64,000 nt of DNA from Pseudaeromonas sp963677375 (GTDB lineage: Bacteria > Pseudomonadota > Gammaproteobacteria > Enterobacterales > Aeromonadaceae): the NCBI GenBank assembly GCA_963677375.2, contig CAXXIF010000009.1, positions 62,001 through 126,000 of the forward strand. The letters are read 5' to 3'. The position numbers and the translations under genes were made by a program. Under the pieces are notes generated by a model. The model ran no database searches. It worked only from the letters and a program-made list of their open reading frames with translations, and was not told the DNA's origin. Positions within the stretch are counted from its first letter, which is position 1, and every line of letters begins with the position of its first letter. This document shows positions 15,844 to 23,477 of the stretch, piece by piece.

Positions 15844-16761
15844 TTAACGTTTATGAATTGCATTCATGCCTTTAATGTAGTTTTCTAATTCGCCAATTGA
15901 ATTTAACATTCTAAAAGGATTTGTTCTGGCAGCATCAATTTCATGTACCTCAGTGATGCTGCACCACGGACATAATGAATTATCAACAATTAAAGGCTCT
16001 AAACAATTTTGACATGTGTGTTCTGCTTCAATAATTTCATTATGGAATATGTAACTTTTTTGCGAAGTGTCTCTTAAATACGGCTTTGGGTGGCTTTTGC
16101 CTATAACTAATTCATACCAGTTAAGGTTGTATTTTTCTGCCAAGTCGAGAGTTGATTGTATGCTTTCTCTAGGGAATCTAGGGCCAATAATAATTGCAGT
16201 TATTAAATCGTTTGGTATGTAGAGTATGTTATTCCCTGATATGATTTCAGTTGCATCTTTCATGTCAACAAAGCGGCACTCTTTTTCATAAGCCCACTCT
16301 TTATATTTCGTGAAATATGATTCAATAAAAACGTATTTTTGTAAATCATATGCGTATCTAGGTTTTTTCAAAACTGCTGCGTGTTGTAGTATATTCTTTA
16401 AGTTTTCGTGAGGAGCTTCTCTATAGGAGATATCCCATATCGGATTGCCGTCAAAATGTACTTGCAAGGCATCTAGGTCAAATTCTAATGCGAAGCCAGT
16501 GTGGTTTTTTGCATAGTGCGCCCACATAGGAGACACGATAGGAGATTTAGAAAAGCAAGTTGTAGGAATTTGAGGAATATCTGAAACTATATCTCGATAA
16601 AATGCTAAATGTTCTGGCGGTGTGTTTAAATCCATCCCAAGAAATAGCTCGTAAGGATCATTATAATCCTTTGGCAGTGAGCATTTTACGCCACAATAAT
16701 TTTTTCGGTGAAAAACCAATTCAAGAATATCGTTAGAAAAATATTTATAAATCTTAGCCAT
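15844..16761 (-). CDS. DUF2971 domain protein with C-terminal zinc ribbon
   Basis: 305 residues. DUF2971 landmarks in order: YKYFSND near the start, LPKDYNDPYELF (about 29-40), TTCFSKSPIVSPMWAHYAKNHTGFALEFDLD (about 67-97, the MWxHYAxxHxGFxxEFD core), KPRYAYDLQKYVF and WAYEKECRF (about 147-155). The W-x-Y-E-x-E-x-R motif and the HYA motif probably form the active or binding site. A zinc ribbon follows with C250, C253, C264, C267. The family has no established biochemistry that I can cite, but it is frequent in phage-defence neighbourhoods. First gene of a co-oriented pair in an AT-rich island. Confidence 0.75.
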   Translation of the reverse strand: MAKIYKYFSNDILELVFHRKNYCGVKCSLPKDYNDPYELFLGMDLNTPPEHLAFYRDIVSDIPQIPTTCFSKSPIVSPMWAHYAKNHTGFALEFDLDALQVHFDGNPIWDISYREAPHENLKNILQHAAVLKKPRYAYDLQKYVFIESYFTKYKEWAYEKECRFVDMKDATEIISGNNILYIPNDLITAIIIGPRFPRESIQSTLDLAEKYNLNWYELVIGKSHPKPYLRDTSQKSYIFHNEIIEAEHTCQNCLEPLIVDNSLCPWCSITEVHEIDAARTNPFRMLNSIGELENYIKGMNAIHKR

Positions 16762-17230
16762 TTTGGTTTAACCACCTTTGTTTCAAAGCAAACTAACAAT
16801 TCTATTAAGCGGAACCATTCCTTGTTTTGACTATGTATATATCCGCATTTCATTTTTTGATTGCTTGGTAAATTCAATCAATCCAATCAATCCATTCCGT
16901 TATTTATTACTTATAAGATCTGCTCGATAAGTAGCGATTGGCCTTCTTATCTCAATGTGGGATTCAATCAGTGTCTTTAGGCCTGTTCTCGTGCTCAACC
17001 GATAAGCCCAGATCCCATGACTCCCAGTGCTAAATCATGGCTACCGCACGGGCTTAACGGCCACCCCAAGCCCAACTCCGCCATGTTTCATCTGACCCTG
17101 GTAGCAGAGTATTCAAAATTTTTCTGGCGATTTTTGCGACAAATCAATCAGGTTCAACTCAAAGTGACTGGTGGTGATTAAAAGTCGGTCCTGCAGGCGA
17201 AGCCAAGCGATCTCAGGCTATGGGGTCAGT

Positions 17231-17247
17231 GTTGGGCTTCGCCCAAC
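17231..17247. repeat. REP-like hairpin
   Basis: GTTGGGC-TTC-GCCCAAC followed by TCAGCCCAACCTAC, a form commonly seen as short intergenic palindromes in proteobacteria. Confidence 0.6.
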
Positions 17248-17314
17248 TCAGCCCAACCTACTACTAACCCCAAGCCGTTTGCTTTGCTCCCGCTTTTGAG
17301 TCACAGACAATAGT

Positions 17315-17585
17315 TCAAGCCGTCTGTCGGGCCGCGGGGTGGGGTGACTGGAGCCGGTGCGCGGTCAGGATGACCGCAAAAGGGAGCGTCACGCCATGGA
17401 TGGCGTGTGGCTCCCGGCCGGTGGAGGGCAGCCCGGAACGCGGGGCTGTCCCGACAGTCGGCATACACCAAAGGCCAGGGGGCAGGGCCTTTTGCCCCCT
17501 TGCCGCCCCCGCCAACGGCAGGTTGGTAAATCGCCCCAGCCGACCAGGGCGGAACCGGCCAAACCAGATCCGAGATAAATCAAAC
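17315..17585. repeat. Dispersed intergenic repeat, copy 2 (inverted relative to copy 1)
   Basis: Minus-strand reading matches copy 1 at 11395-11705: GGTTTGGCCGGTTCCGCCC, GGGGCGATTT, CCAACCTGCCGTTGGCGGG, then GTGTATGCCGACTG (copy 1 GCGTATGCCCACTG) and CGGCCCGACAGACGGCTT (copy 1 CGGCCCGGCAGACGGCTT). The middle is diverged, so this is an old family. Also includes the mirror-like GGCCAGGGGGCAGGGCCTTTTGCCCCCT segment in parts. Confidence 0.75.
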
Positions 17586-17596
17586 CCCATCCCGGC

Positions 17597-17620
17597 CTTC
17601 CCCTTGAAAAAGGGGAAGGA
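17597..17620. repeat. GC-rich dyad near island edge
   Basis: CCTTCCCCTT / AAGGGGAAGG around GAAA. It could act as a terminator-like or REP-like element, but no T-run follows. Confidence 0.5.
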
Positions 17621-17827
17621 GCAAGACAAAAGCATCGCGAGCTTCGCTTGCTCCTACACTCCTTTCTGCCGATAACGGAGTAGCGCATGAGCTGCTGCTT
17701 GTGATTGACCCTCGCAATCTCGGGCCGAGTGTCGGGCCGAGCGCCAACCGGGGGTCAGATCGGCGCAGGCCCTGCAGCGCGGTGCCACCGCGCCGAGTTT
17801 CTGGCTGCCACTCGGCAGCCCATTTCA

Positions 17828-17855
17828 ACCGCTCATCGCCACCGGCGACCGCTCA
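17828..17855 (+). promoter_or_regulatory. BtsR-type operator upstream of btsT-like gene
   Basis: Two perfect direct repeats ACCGCTCA at 17828-17835 and 17848-17855, separated by 12 bp. From memory, the E. coli BtsR (YehT) site at btsT is a pair of ACC[G/A]CT[C/T]A repeats with a spacer of 11-13 bp. A possible -10 TAGGAT lies at 17875-17880, 19 bp after the second repeat. Position about 85 bp before the start codon fits an activator site. Confidence 0.8.
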
Positions 17856-17940
17856 CCCGCAGCGCGCTGGCGGATAGGATTGGGCGGCGTAGAGTGAACA
17901 CTGAGCCCCACCTCTGCGGGCATGGAACGGAGACTCCTGT

Positions 17941-19785
17941 ATGCAACACGCCATTACCTTTGTCATAGCGGCGCTGTGCATCCTTGCCATCGCATATCGC
18001 CTCTACGGCGTATTCTTTGTGCGCAAGGTACTGCAAGCCGATGATTCCCTGGTTACCCCCTCGCACCAGCTCGAAGACGGCAAGAACTATGTGCCGACCA
18101 ACCGCTGGGTCAACTTCGGCCAGCACTTCGCGGCGATTGCCGCCGCCGGCCCCCTGGTCGGCCCTGTGCTGGCGGCGCAATACGGTTATCTGCCCAGCTT
18201 TCTGTGGCTGCTGATCGGCTGCGTCATCGGCGGCGCTGTTCACGATACAGTCGTGCTGTTTGCCTCGATGAAGCATCAGGGCAAATCGCTCTCCGAAGTC
18301 GCCAAGGCCGAGCTGGGGCCGATTGCCGGTTGGTGCACCGGGCTCGCCATGCTGTTTATCATCACCATCACCATGGCGGGTCTGTCGATGGTGGTGGTAC
18401 ACGCGCTGGAGCGCAACGCCTGGGGCGTGTTCGCGGTGTTTATGACCATCCCCATCTCCATGGTGGTGGGGCTCTGGCACAAGCTGACCGGTAACCTGAG
18501 TGCGGCCTCCTGGGTGGGCTTCATCGCCGTGCTCGGTTGCGTCTTCTTCGGCCCTTATGTGCAGGCCAGTGCCTTCGGTGAGTGGTTGACCCTGCGCGCC
18601 GACACCATCAGTCTGGCGCTGCCCATCTATGCCTTCTTCGCCACCGCCTTACCGGTCTGGCTGCTGCTGACCCCGCGGGGCTATATCTCCAGCTTCATGA
18701 AGATTGGCGTGTTCGGTGCCCTGGTGATTGGTGTCATCTGCATCAATCCGCAGATCCAGTTCCCGGCGCTGACCCAGTTTATTCACGGCGGCGGCCCGGT
18801 ACTGGCGGGCCCGGTCTGGCCCTTTATCTCCATCACCATCGCCTGTGGCGCCATCTCCGGTTTCCATGCCTTTATCGGCTCCGGCACCACGCCGAAACTG
18901 GTGGATAAGTGGAACGATATCCTGCCGGTCGCTTTCGGGGCCATGCTGGCCGAGTGTGTGGTCGGGGTGATGGCGCTGATTGCCGCCACTGCGCTGCATC
19001 CGGCGGATTACTTCGCCATCAATGCCAGCCCGGAAGCCTTTGCCAGCCTGGGAATGCCGGTGGTGGATCTGCCCATGCTCTCCCACGAGATCGGCATGGA
19101 CCTGTATGGCCGCACCGGGGGCGCCGTGACCCTGGCGGTGGGTATGTCCTACATCTTCACCAAGGTGCCCTGGTTCAGTCATCTGGCCTCCTACTTCTTC
19201 CAGTTCGTGGTGATGTTCGAGGCGGTGTTTATCCTGACCGCGGTCGATTCCGGCACCCGGGTTTCCCGCTACTTAATTCAGGACTTCTTCGGCGAGTTCT
19301 ACGCACCGCTCAAGCGCATCGACTGGATGCCGGGCGCCCTCGGTGCCAGCGTGCTGGCCTGCGTGATGTGGGGCTATCTGCTGATGTCTGGCGATATCGG
19401 ATCTGTCTGGGCGCTGTTCGGGGTCTCCAACCAGCTGATGGCCTCGGTGGGTCTCATCATAGGGGCAACCATCATCCTGCGATTGGCGCAGAAGCGTCGT
19501 TACATGCTGACCTGCCTGATCCCGCTGGCCTATCTGTTTGTCACCGTCAACTATGCCGGTTACTGGATGGTGAGCCATGTCTACTTCAACCCGACGGCCA
19601 AGGGCTACAACCTGTTCAACGGTGGTATCTCGCTGCTGATGCTGGGTTTGGGCATCATCATCCTGGGTTCGGCGATGCTCAAATGGCGCGAGCTGTGGGG
19701 GGCGCGCAAGAGCCCGAATTACAACCCGGCCCTGAACGTCGCACCCCCGAGCGCCATGAGCAGGGAACCGCTGACCGTTGAATAG
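17941..19785 (+). CDS. btsT: CstA/BtsT-family pyruvate or peptide transporter
   Basis: 614 residues, about 15-16 membrane segments. The N-terminus (ITFVIAALCILAIAYRLYG) and the signature stretch NRWVNFGQHFAAIAAAGPLVGPVLAAQYGYLP are typical of CstA carbon-starvation proteins. Later conserved parts include GAISGFHAFIGSGTTPKL and AVDSGTRVSRYLIQDFFGE. E. coli CstA and BtsT are about 700 residues, so this is a shorter family form, lacking mostly C-terminal sequence. The BtsR-type operator upstream and the BtsS/BtsR pair in the window argue for a BtsT-like pyruvate/H+ symporter role; peptide uptake is the alternative. A strong terminator follows. Confidence 0.82.
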   Translation: MQHAITFVIAALCILAIAYRLYGVFFVRKVLQADDSLVTPSHQLEDGKNYVPTNRWVNFGQHFAAIAAAGPLVGPVLAAQYGYLPSFLWLLIGCVIGGAVHDTVVLFASMKHQGKSLSEVAKAELGPIAGWCTGLAMLFIITITMAGLSMVVVHALERNAWGVFAVFMTIPISMVVGLWHKLTGNLSAASWVGFIAVLGCVFFGPYVQASAFGEWLTLRADTISLALPIYAFFATALPVWLLLTPRGYISSFMKIGVFGALVIGVICINPQIQFPALTQFIHGGGPVLAGPVWPFISITIACGAISGFHAFIGSGTTPKLVDKWNDILPVAFGAMLAECVVGVMALIAATALHPADYFAINASPEAFASLGMPVVDLPMLSHEIGMDLYGRTGGAVTLAVGMSYIFTKVPWFSHLASYFFQFVVMFEAVFILTAVDSGTRVSRYLIQDFFGEFYAPLKRIDWMPGALGASVLACVMWGYLLMSGDIGSVWALFGVSNQLMASVGLIIGATIILRLAQKRRYMLTCLIPLAYLFVTVNYAGYWMVSHVYFNPTAKGYNLFNGGISLLMLGLGIIILGSAMLKWRELWGARKSPNYNPALNVAPPSAMSREPLTVE

Positions 19786-19828
19786 CCACCAGACGATGTT
19801 TCTGCATGTTTCTTGAGTGAACTCTATT

Positions 19829-19852
19829 GCCCCGCCTGTGCGGGGCTTTTTT
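19829..19852 (+). terminator. Intrinsic terminator after btsT-like gene
   Basis: Stem GCCCCGC / GCGGGGC with loop CTGT, then T6, 44 bases after the stop. Confidence 0.9.
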
Positions 19853-19979
19853 GTGGTTCATCGTGGCCCCTGAGGGTGGCCGCTGCCGATGATTTGCGTT
19901 GGCCCTGTGATGTGGCTTGCCGATCCGGCAGGCAGGCAGGATATATACTGATGGCTCCAGGGTGTTGAGAGGAGAAGGT

Positions 19980-20870
19980 ATGAGGGGCTGGCGATGGACT
20001 GGGCTGGGCGTGTTGCTGTTGACCGTTCAATCGGTCATGGCGGCGTCGACCGTGTTTACCTATCGAGCGGCTGAAACCGCACTGGATAGTCGCAACCACT
20101 ATGACATTGCGTTGTTGCAACTGGCTCTTGACGAGACCCGTCATGCCTATGGCGATTACCAGCTTCAAGTCAGCCCGTCCATGAACGCAACCCGATCGAT
20201 GCAGGAGCTGGAGAAGGGCTCCTATCCCAATTTCATCGTCAAACAGAGCTACAACCCCGATTTTGAACGGCGGGGCATGTTGCGTGGCGGTTATGATGTC
20301 GATTTGGGAGTCATTGGCTACCGCGTTTGCTTTACCCGGCCAGCCCTCTTGCCCGAATTGGCCCGCCTTACTTCTCTGGAAGAGTGGAAGCACTATGTGT
20401 ACGGTCAGGGTAGCGGTTGGATGGATGTCGAGATCCTCAAGTACAACGGCTTTCAGGTCATGGAGGTTCCTCTTTATAAAAACCTTTTTCCCATGGCGGC
20501 CAAGGGGCGTTTTGATCTGTTTTGTCGTGGGATCAATGAGATCAGCGCTGAGTGGTCCGAAGCACAGCCGCAGGGGTTGGTACTCGAGCCCAACGTGATG
20601 CTGTATTACGATTTACCGCGATTCTTTTATGCCAATCCTCGCGATGCCAAAGCTCTGAGACGGGTCGAAGAGGGGATTCGCCTCGCCGTTGCCGATGGTT
20701 CCCTGCTGGCCCTGTGGAAGCAATATTATCTGCCGAGTCTGGCGGGCCTTGGCACGGAGAAGCGTCGGCTATTTCGCTTGGTGAACCCGGTCGTGGGTTC
20801 GCTCCAATGGGCCGACAAACAGTTGGTCTTCGATCCACTCTCCGGCTCATTTCATGATCGGGAACCCTGA
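19980..20870 (+). CDS. Periplasmic solute-binding-like protein, unknown ligand
   Basis: 296 residues with a signal peptide (hydrophobic WTGLGVLLLTVQSVMAAS, about 6-23). Mature part: FTYRAAETALDSRNHYDIALLQLALDETRHAYGDYQLQ resembles the first lobe of type 2 periplasmic binding proteins; FPMAAKGRFDLFCRGINEISAEW and LPRFFYANPRDAKALRRVEEGI resemble the second lobe and the C-terminal return. No transporter gene is adjacent. Start ATG at 19980 has GAGAGGAG upstream, and a TATACT hexamer lies at about 19945. It may supply a sensor protein rather than an ABC importer; that is inference. Confidence 0.6.
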   Translation: MRGWRWTGLGVLLLTVQSVMAASTVFTYRAAETALDSRNHYDIALLQLALDETRHAYGDYQLQVSPSMNATRSMQELEKGSYPNFIVKQSYNPDFERRGMLRGGYDVDLGVIGYRVCFTRPALLPELARLTSLEEWKHYVYGQGSGWMDVEILKYNGFQVMEVPLYKNLFPMAAKGRFDLFCRGINEISAEWSEAQPQGLVLEPNVMLYYDLPRFFYANPRDAKALRRVEEGIRLAVADGSLLALWKQYYLPSLAGLGTEKRRLFRLVNPVVGSLQWADKQLVFDPLSGSFHDREP

Positions 20871-21015
20871 GTCTCACTGCTTGAGGTTGACGCTTCGCGT
20901 TGGCTGAGGATCTCTTCTTTTGTCGGTCGGCTTTTTCGTCTGATCGTCCGCTCGTGCTAGAATCGCCCCCCAAACGCCATGTGGCGTGATGTCTGTTGTG
21001 AGCCCGGAGCCTGTT

Positions 21016-22356
21016 ATGCCTTTGAACGATACCCTTGATGTCACCATCACCGCCTTGACCGACAAGGGGGACGGGATCGGTGAGCAGGATGGGCGCACCC
21101 TGTATGTCAGCGGGGCCTTGCCCGGTGAGCAGGTGCGGGTGCGTTTGCACGGCATCAAGCCTCGCTATGCCCAGGGAGAACTGCTGGCGGTGCTGCAGCC
21201 AAGCCCGGATCGAGTCGCCAATTTTTGCCCCCATACCGAGTGCGGCGGCTGCCAGATCGGCATTCTGGCGTATGGCGCCCAGTTGCGCATGAAGCGGCAA
21301 CTGGTGCTGGATGCCTTGGCCGCCAAGGGGTTGCAGGCTGAGGTGGCGAACTGTCTGGGCATGGCCGAGCCTTTTGCCTATCGCAACAAGGCCTTGTATG
21401 CGGTGCGCCCGAGCCCCGAGGGGGCCGAGTTGGGTTTCTTCCGCAAGCAGAGCCATGCACTGGTAGTGTGTGATGACTGTGGTATTCAGCCTGAGCTGAC
21501 CCGTGAGCTGGTGGCCGAGGTCCGCGCCTGGTTGCGCGAGTTTGATATCGCGGCGTATGACGAGGAGGCCCACAGCGGTGTGCTGCGTTACCTGATGCTG
21601 CGGGATGGCCGCCAGAGCGGCGAGTGGATGCTGGTGCTGGTGACGCTGGGCGAGGCATTACCTCATGCAGATGCCTTGCTGGCGCGACTGGCCCGCTTCC
21701 CGCAACTGGCCAGCGTGGTACAGAACATCAACCCGCAACGGGGCAATCGCATTCTCGGTTTCGAGAATCGCACCCTGCAGGGTGCGCCTGTGATCCAGGA
21801 TGAGCTGGAGGGGCTGGGATTCGAGCTCTCGCCGCTCTCCTTTTATCAAGTCAATCCATCGCAGACGGCCGTGCTGTATCGCGAGGCATTGCGGATGGCG
21901 GGCCTGAGCGGTCAGGAGACGGTATTCGATATCTACTGCGGCATCGGCACCATTTCGTTGTTTCTGGCACGAGCCGCGGCCCGGGTGGTGGGGGTCGAGC
22001 TGGTCAGCGAAGCGATTGACGATGCCCGTCGTAATGCCGAATGCAACGGGCTGACCAACACCGAGTTCCATGTCGGCAAGGCCGAAGTCGTGGTGCCTGA
22101 GCTCTATGCCCAAGGCTATCGGGCTGACGTGGTGGTGGTGGACCCGCCGCGCAAGGGGTGTGATGCCCTGGTGCTGGAGACGCTGGTGCAGATGGCGCCG
22201 ACCACACTCGTTTATGTCTCTTGCGATCCGGGCTCCCTGGCGCGGGATCTGGTCTATCTGACGCAGCACGGCTATCAGCTGACCGAGATACAACCGGTGG
22301 ATATGTTCCCCCATACCCTGCATGTGGAAACCGTGGTGCGTCTGGTGCGTGCTTAG
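21016..22356 (+). CDS. rlmD: 23S rRNA (uracil-5-)-methyltransferase, RumA/RlmD family
   Basis: 446 residues (E. coli RlmD 433). N-terminal TRAM/OB domain (about 1-60, VTITALTDKGDGIGEQDGR). Cysteines CPHTECGGC (with an unusual C-x4-C spacing rather than C-x5-C) plus CDDCG could hold a 4Fe-4S cluster. SAM-binding motif VFDIYCGIGTISLFLA, VVVVDPPRKGCD and the catalytic SCDPGSLARDL follow. It methylates a uracil C5 in 23S rRNA; whether this is U1939 or another position cannot be told from sequence. Start ATG 21016 is preferred (CGGAG upstream). A bidirectional terminator follows. Confidence 0.82.
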   Translation: MPLNDTLDVTITALTDKGDGIGEQDGRTLYVSGALPGEQVRVRLHGIKPRYAQGELLAVLQPSPDRVANFCPHTECGGCQIGILAYGAQLRMKRQLVLDALAAKGLQAEVANCLGMAEPFAYRNKALYAVRPSPEGAELGFFRKQSHALVVCDDCGIQPELTRELVAEVRAWLREFDIAAYDEEAHSGVLRYLMLRDGRQSGEWMLVLVTLGEALPHADALLARLARFPQLASVVQNINPQRGNRILGFENRTLQGAPVIQDELEGLGFELSPLSFYQVNPSQTAVLYREALRMAGLSGQETVFDIYCGIGTISLFLARAAARVVGVELVSEAIDDARRNAECNGLTNTEFHVGKAEVVVPELYAQGYRADVVVVDPPRKGCDALVLETLVQMAPTTLVYVSCDPGSLARDLVYLTQHGYQLTEIQPVDMFPHTLHVETVVRLVRA

Positions 22357-22391
22357 CCTAGCGGCTTGGCCTTGCCCTGGTGGCTAGAAAC

Positions 22392-22420
22392 ACAAAAGGC
22401 TCGCAGTGCGAGCCTTTTGT
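22392..22420. terminator. Bidirectional terminator between rlmD and comFB-like gene
   Basis: Perfect inverted repeat ACAAAAGGCTCGC / GCGAGCCTTTTGT around AGT; serves the convergent genes on both sides. Confidence 0.9.
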
Positions 22421-22436
22421 CATCTGGAAGTACCAG

Positions 22437-22721
22437 TTATTGCTCGTCGCGGGTGTTGCGGCGATGGTTTTCGTTATCCAGCCAGCTGAGGGCACTGGTC
22501 ACTGCGAAGTTAACCTTATCTTCCATCTCTTGGCGTTTTTCATCCGAGGTGAAGTAGATCATATCCACATTGTAACGAATATAGTGCGCGGGGAGTTGGT
22601 TGAGGACCAGGCAGTAAAGGTCAGCCAAAAAGTCGGCATCACGGGTACGATCCAGCTCCAGCGTATGAATATAGTGCTGAACCAGATCTTCGTAGTAGTT
22701 GTGGATGTCTTGCTTAGGCAT
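22437..22721 (-). CDS. ComFB-family protein
   Basis: 94 residues, MPKQDIHNYYEDLVQHYI, with a late-competence ComFB pattern: DADFLADLYCLVLNQLPAHYIRYNVDMIYF and a C-terminal VNFAVTSALSWL helix. In cyanobacteria, ComFB-type proteins bind cyclic dinucleotides; in other bacteria the role is open. No competence gene is adjacent. It lies between the rlmD terminator and the terminator of the tRNA-Leu array, so it is monocistronic. Family call is fairly firm, function is not. Confidence 0.78.
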   Translation of the reverse strand: MPKQDIHNYYEDLVQHYIHTLELDRTRDADFLADLYCLVLNQLPAHYIRYNVDMIYFTSDEKRQEMEDKVNFAVTSALSWLDNENHRRNTRDEQ

Positions 22722-22768
22722 GGTGACACACTTCCTTGGTGGTTTGATTTCACAAGGAAATATATAAC

Positions 22769-22799
22769 AAAAAACCCGAGATGATGCTCATCTCGGGTT
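22769..22799 (-). terminator. Terminator of the tRNA-Leu array
   Basis: On the minus strand AACCCGAGATG-AGCAT-CATCTCGGGTT followed by T6, just downstream of the last tRNA. Confidence 0.9.
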
Positions 22800-22808
22800 C
22801 ACAAATTG

Positions 22809-22893
22809 TGGTGCGATAGGAGGGACTCGAACCCTCACACCCGAAGGCACTAACACCTGAAGCTAGCGCGTCTACCAATTCCGCCACCATCGC
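22809..22893 (-). tRNA. tRNA-Leu (CAG), array copy 4 in transcription order
   Basis: 85 nt with encoded CCA. Acceptor GCGATGG pairs with CTATCGC (one G-U), anticodon CAG in the loop GCTTCAGGT, long variable arm, GGTTCGAGTCC T-arm. Identical in body to copies at 22971 and 23120. Confidence 0.96.
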
Positions 22894-22970
22894 ACAATCT
22901 GTCGTTGACTGGATTTACATGCCGCCAACAGCATGGTTTCTACAATCCTGGCCCACTCGAGTCAATCAAG

Positions 22971-23055
22971 TGGTGCGATAGGAGGGACTCGAACCCTCAC
23001 ACCCGAAGGCACTAACACCTGAAGCTAGCGCGTCTACCAATTCCGCCACCATCGC
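22971..23055 (-). tRNA. tRNA-Leu (CAG), array copy 3
   Basis: Same 85-nt sequence as the copy at 22809-22893, with anticodon CAG and encoded CCA. Spacer to the neighbours about 65-77 bp. Confidence 0.96.
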
Positions 23056-23119
23056 CCGGATTGTCGTTGGTTGGATTAACATGCGACCAACCGCATGGAC
23101 AAGACTTTATCAAAAGTTG

Positions 23120-23204
23120 TGGTGCGATAGGAGGGACTCGAACCCTCACACCCGAAGGCACTAACACCTGAAGCTAGCGCGTCTACCAATTCCGCCACCA
23201 TCGC
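23120..23204 (-). tRNA. tRNA-Leu (CAG), array copy 2
   Basis: Same 85-nt sequence as copies 3 and 4, anticodon CAG, encoded CCA. Confidence 0.96.
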
Positions 23205-23275
23205 ACAACTTGTCACTGCTTGTTACGTTGTCAGCCAACGTCTGGTTTTTATGTTGCCAAAACAACAGCTTGCAT

Positions 23276-23360
23276 TGGTGCGAGAGGAGGGACTCGAACC
23301 CTCACACCCGAAGGCACTAACACCTGAAGCTAGCGCGTCTACCAATTCCGCCACCCTCGC
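23276..23360 (-). tRNA. tRNA-Leu (CAG), array copy 1 (acceptor variant)
   Basis: Body identical to the other three, but the acceptor is GCGAGGG pairing with CTCTCGC in place of GCGATGG/CTATCGC. The T-A pair at the fifth position has become G-C by change on both strands, so the stem is preserved. First gene after the promoter. Confidence 0.95.
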
Positions 23361-23374
23361 ATCTTGCGGCTGGC

Positions 23375-23402
23375 ATTCTATCTATTCTGCAAAGGACGTC
23401 AA
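23375..23402 (-). promoter_or_regulatory. Promoter of the tRNA-Leu array
   Basis: Minus strand TTGACG (23402-23397) and TAGAAT (23380-23375), 16-bp spacer, 15 bases before the first tRNA. Confidence 0.75.
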
Positions 23403-23477
23403 CCATCGAGAGACGAATAATTGTCGGAAGCCCTGCATTTTTTCACGGTTGCTCTGTTTCTCGCCACTGTCGCTGAT

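Larger units (their letters stand above)
16762..17940. other. Long intergenic region: island edge, repeats, btsT promoter
   Basis: Nearly 1.2 kb without a supported gene. From the left: an AT-rich stretch up to about 16920 (leader of the DUF2971 gene); a GC-rising transition; a REP-like hairpin at 17231-17247; the second copy of the dispersed repeat (about 17315-17585); a near-perfect dyad CCTTCCCCTT/AAGGGGAAGG at 17597-17620; and the BtsR-type operator at 17828-17855. Frames here look like repeat translations, not genes. Confidence 0.6.

Noticed and set aside
16686..16877. 63-codon minus-strand frame upstream of DUF2971
   Set aside because: Overlaps the DUF2971 start in another frame, no ribosome site.
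13366..16900. Integron cassette array
   Set aside because: Carbenicillinase suggested it, but I found no paired RYYYAAC/GTTRRRY attC structures at gene ends, and gene orientations differ.
17201..17300. Integrase or attachment site at the island edge
   Set aside because: No integrase gene, no tRNA fragment and no direct repeat bounding the island was found.
17315..17828. Several frames of 70-106 codons in the 17.3-17.8 kb region
   Set aside because: They translate a dispersed repeat and GC-rich dyads; low complexity and no start signals.
22809..23360. Regularly spaced near-identical repeats, possible CRISPR
   Set aside because: The 85-bp units fold as tRNA-Leu with encoded CCA; spacers are irregular leader sequence.
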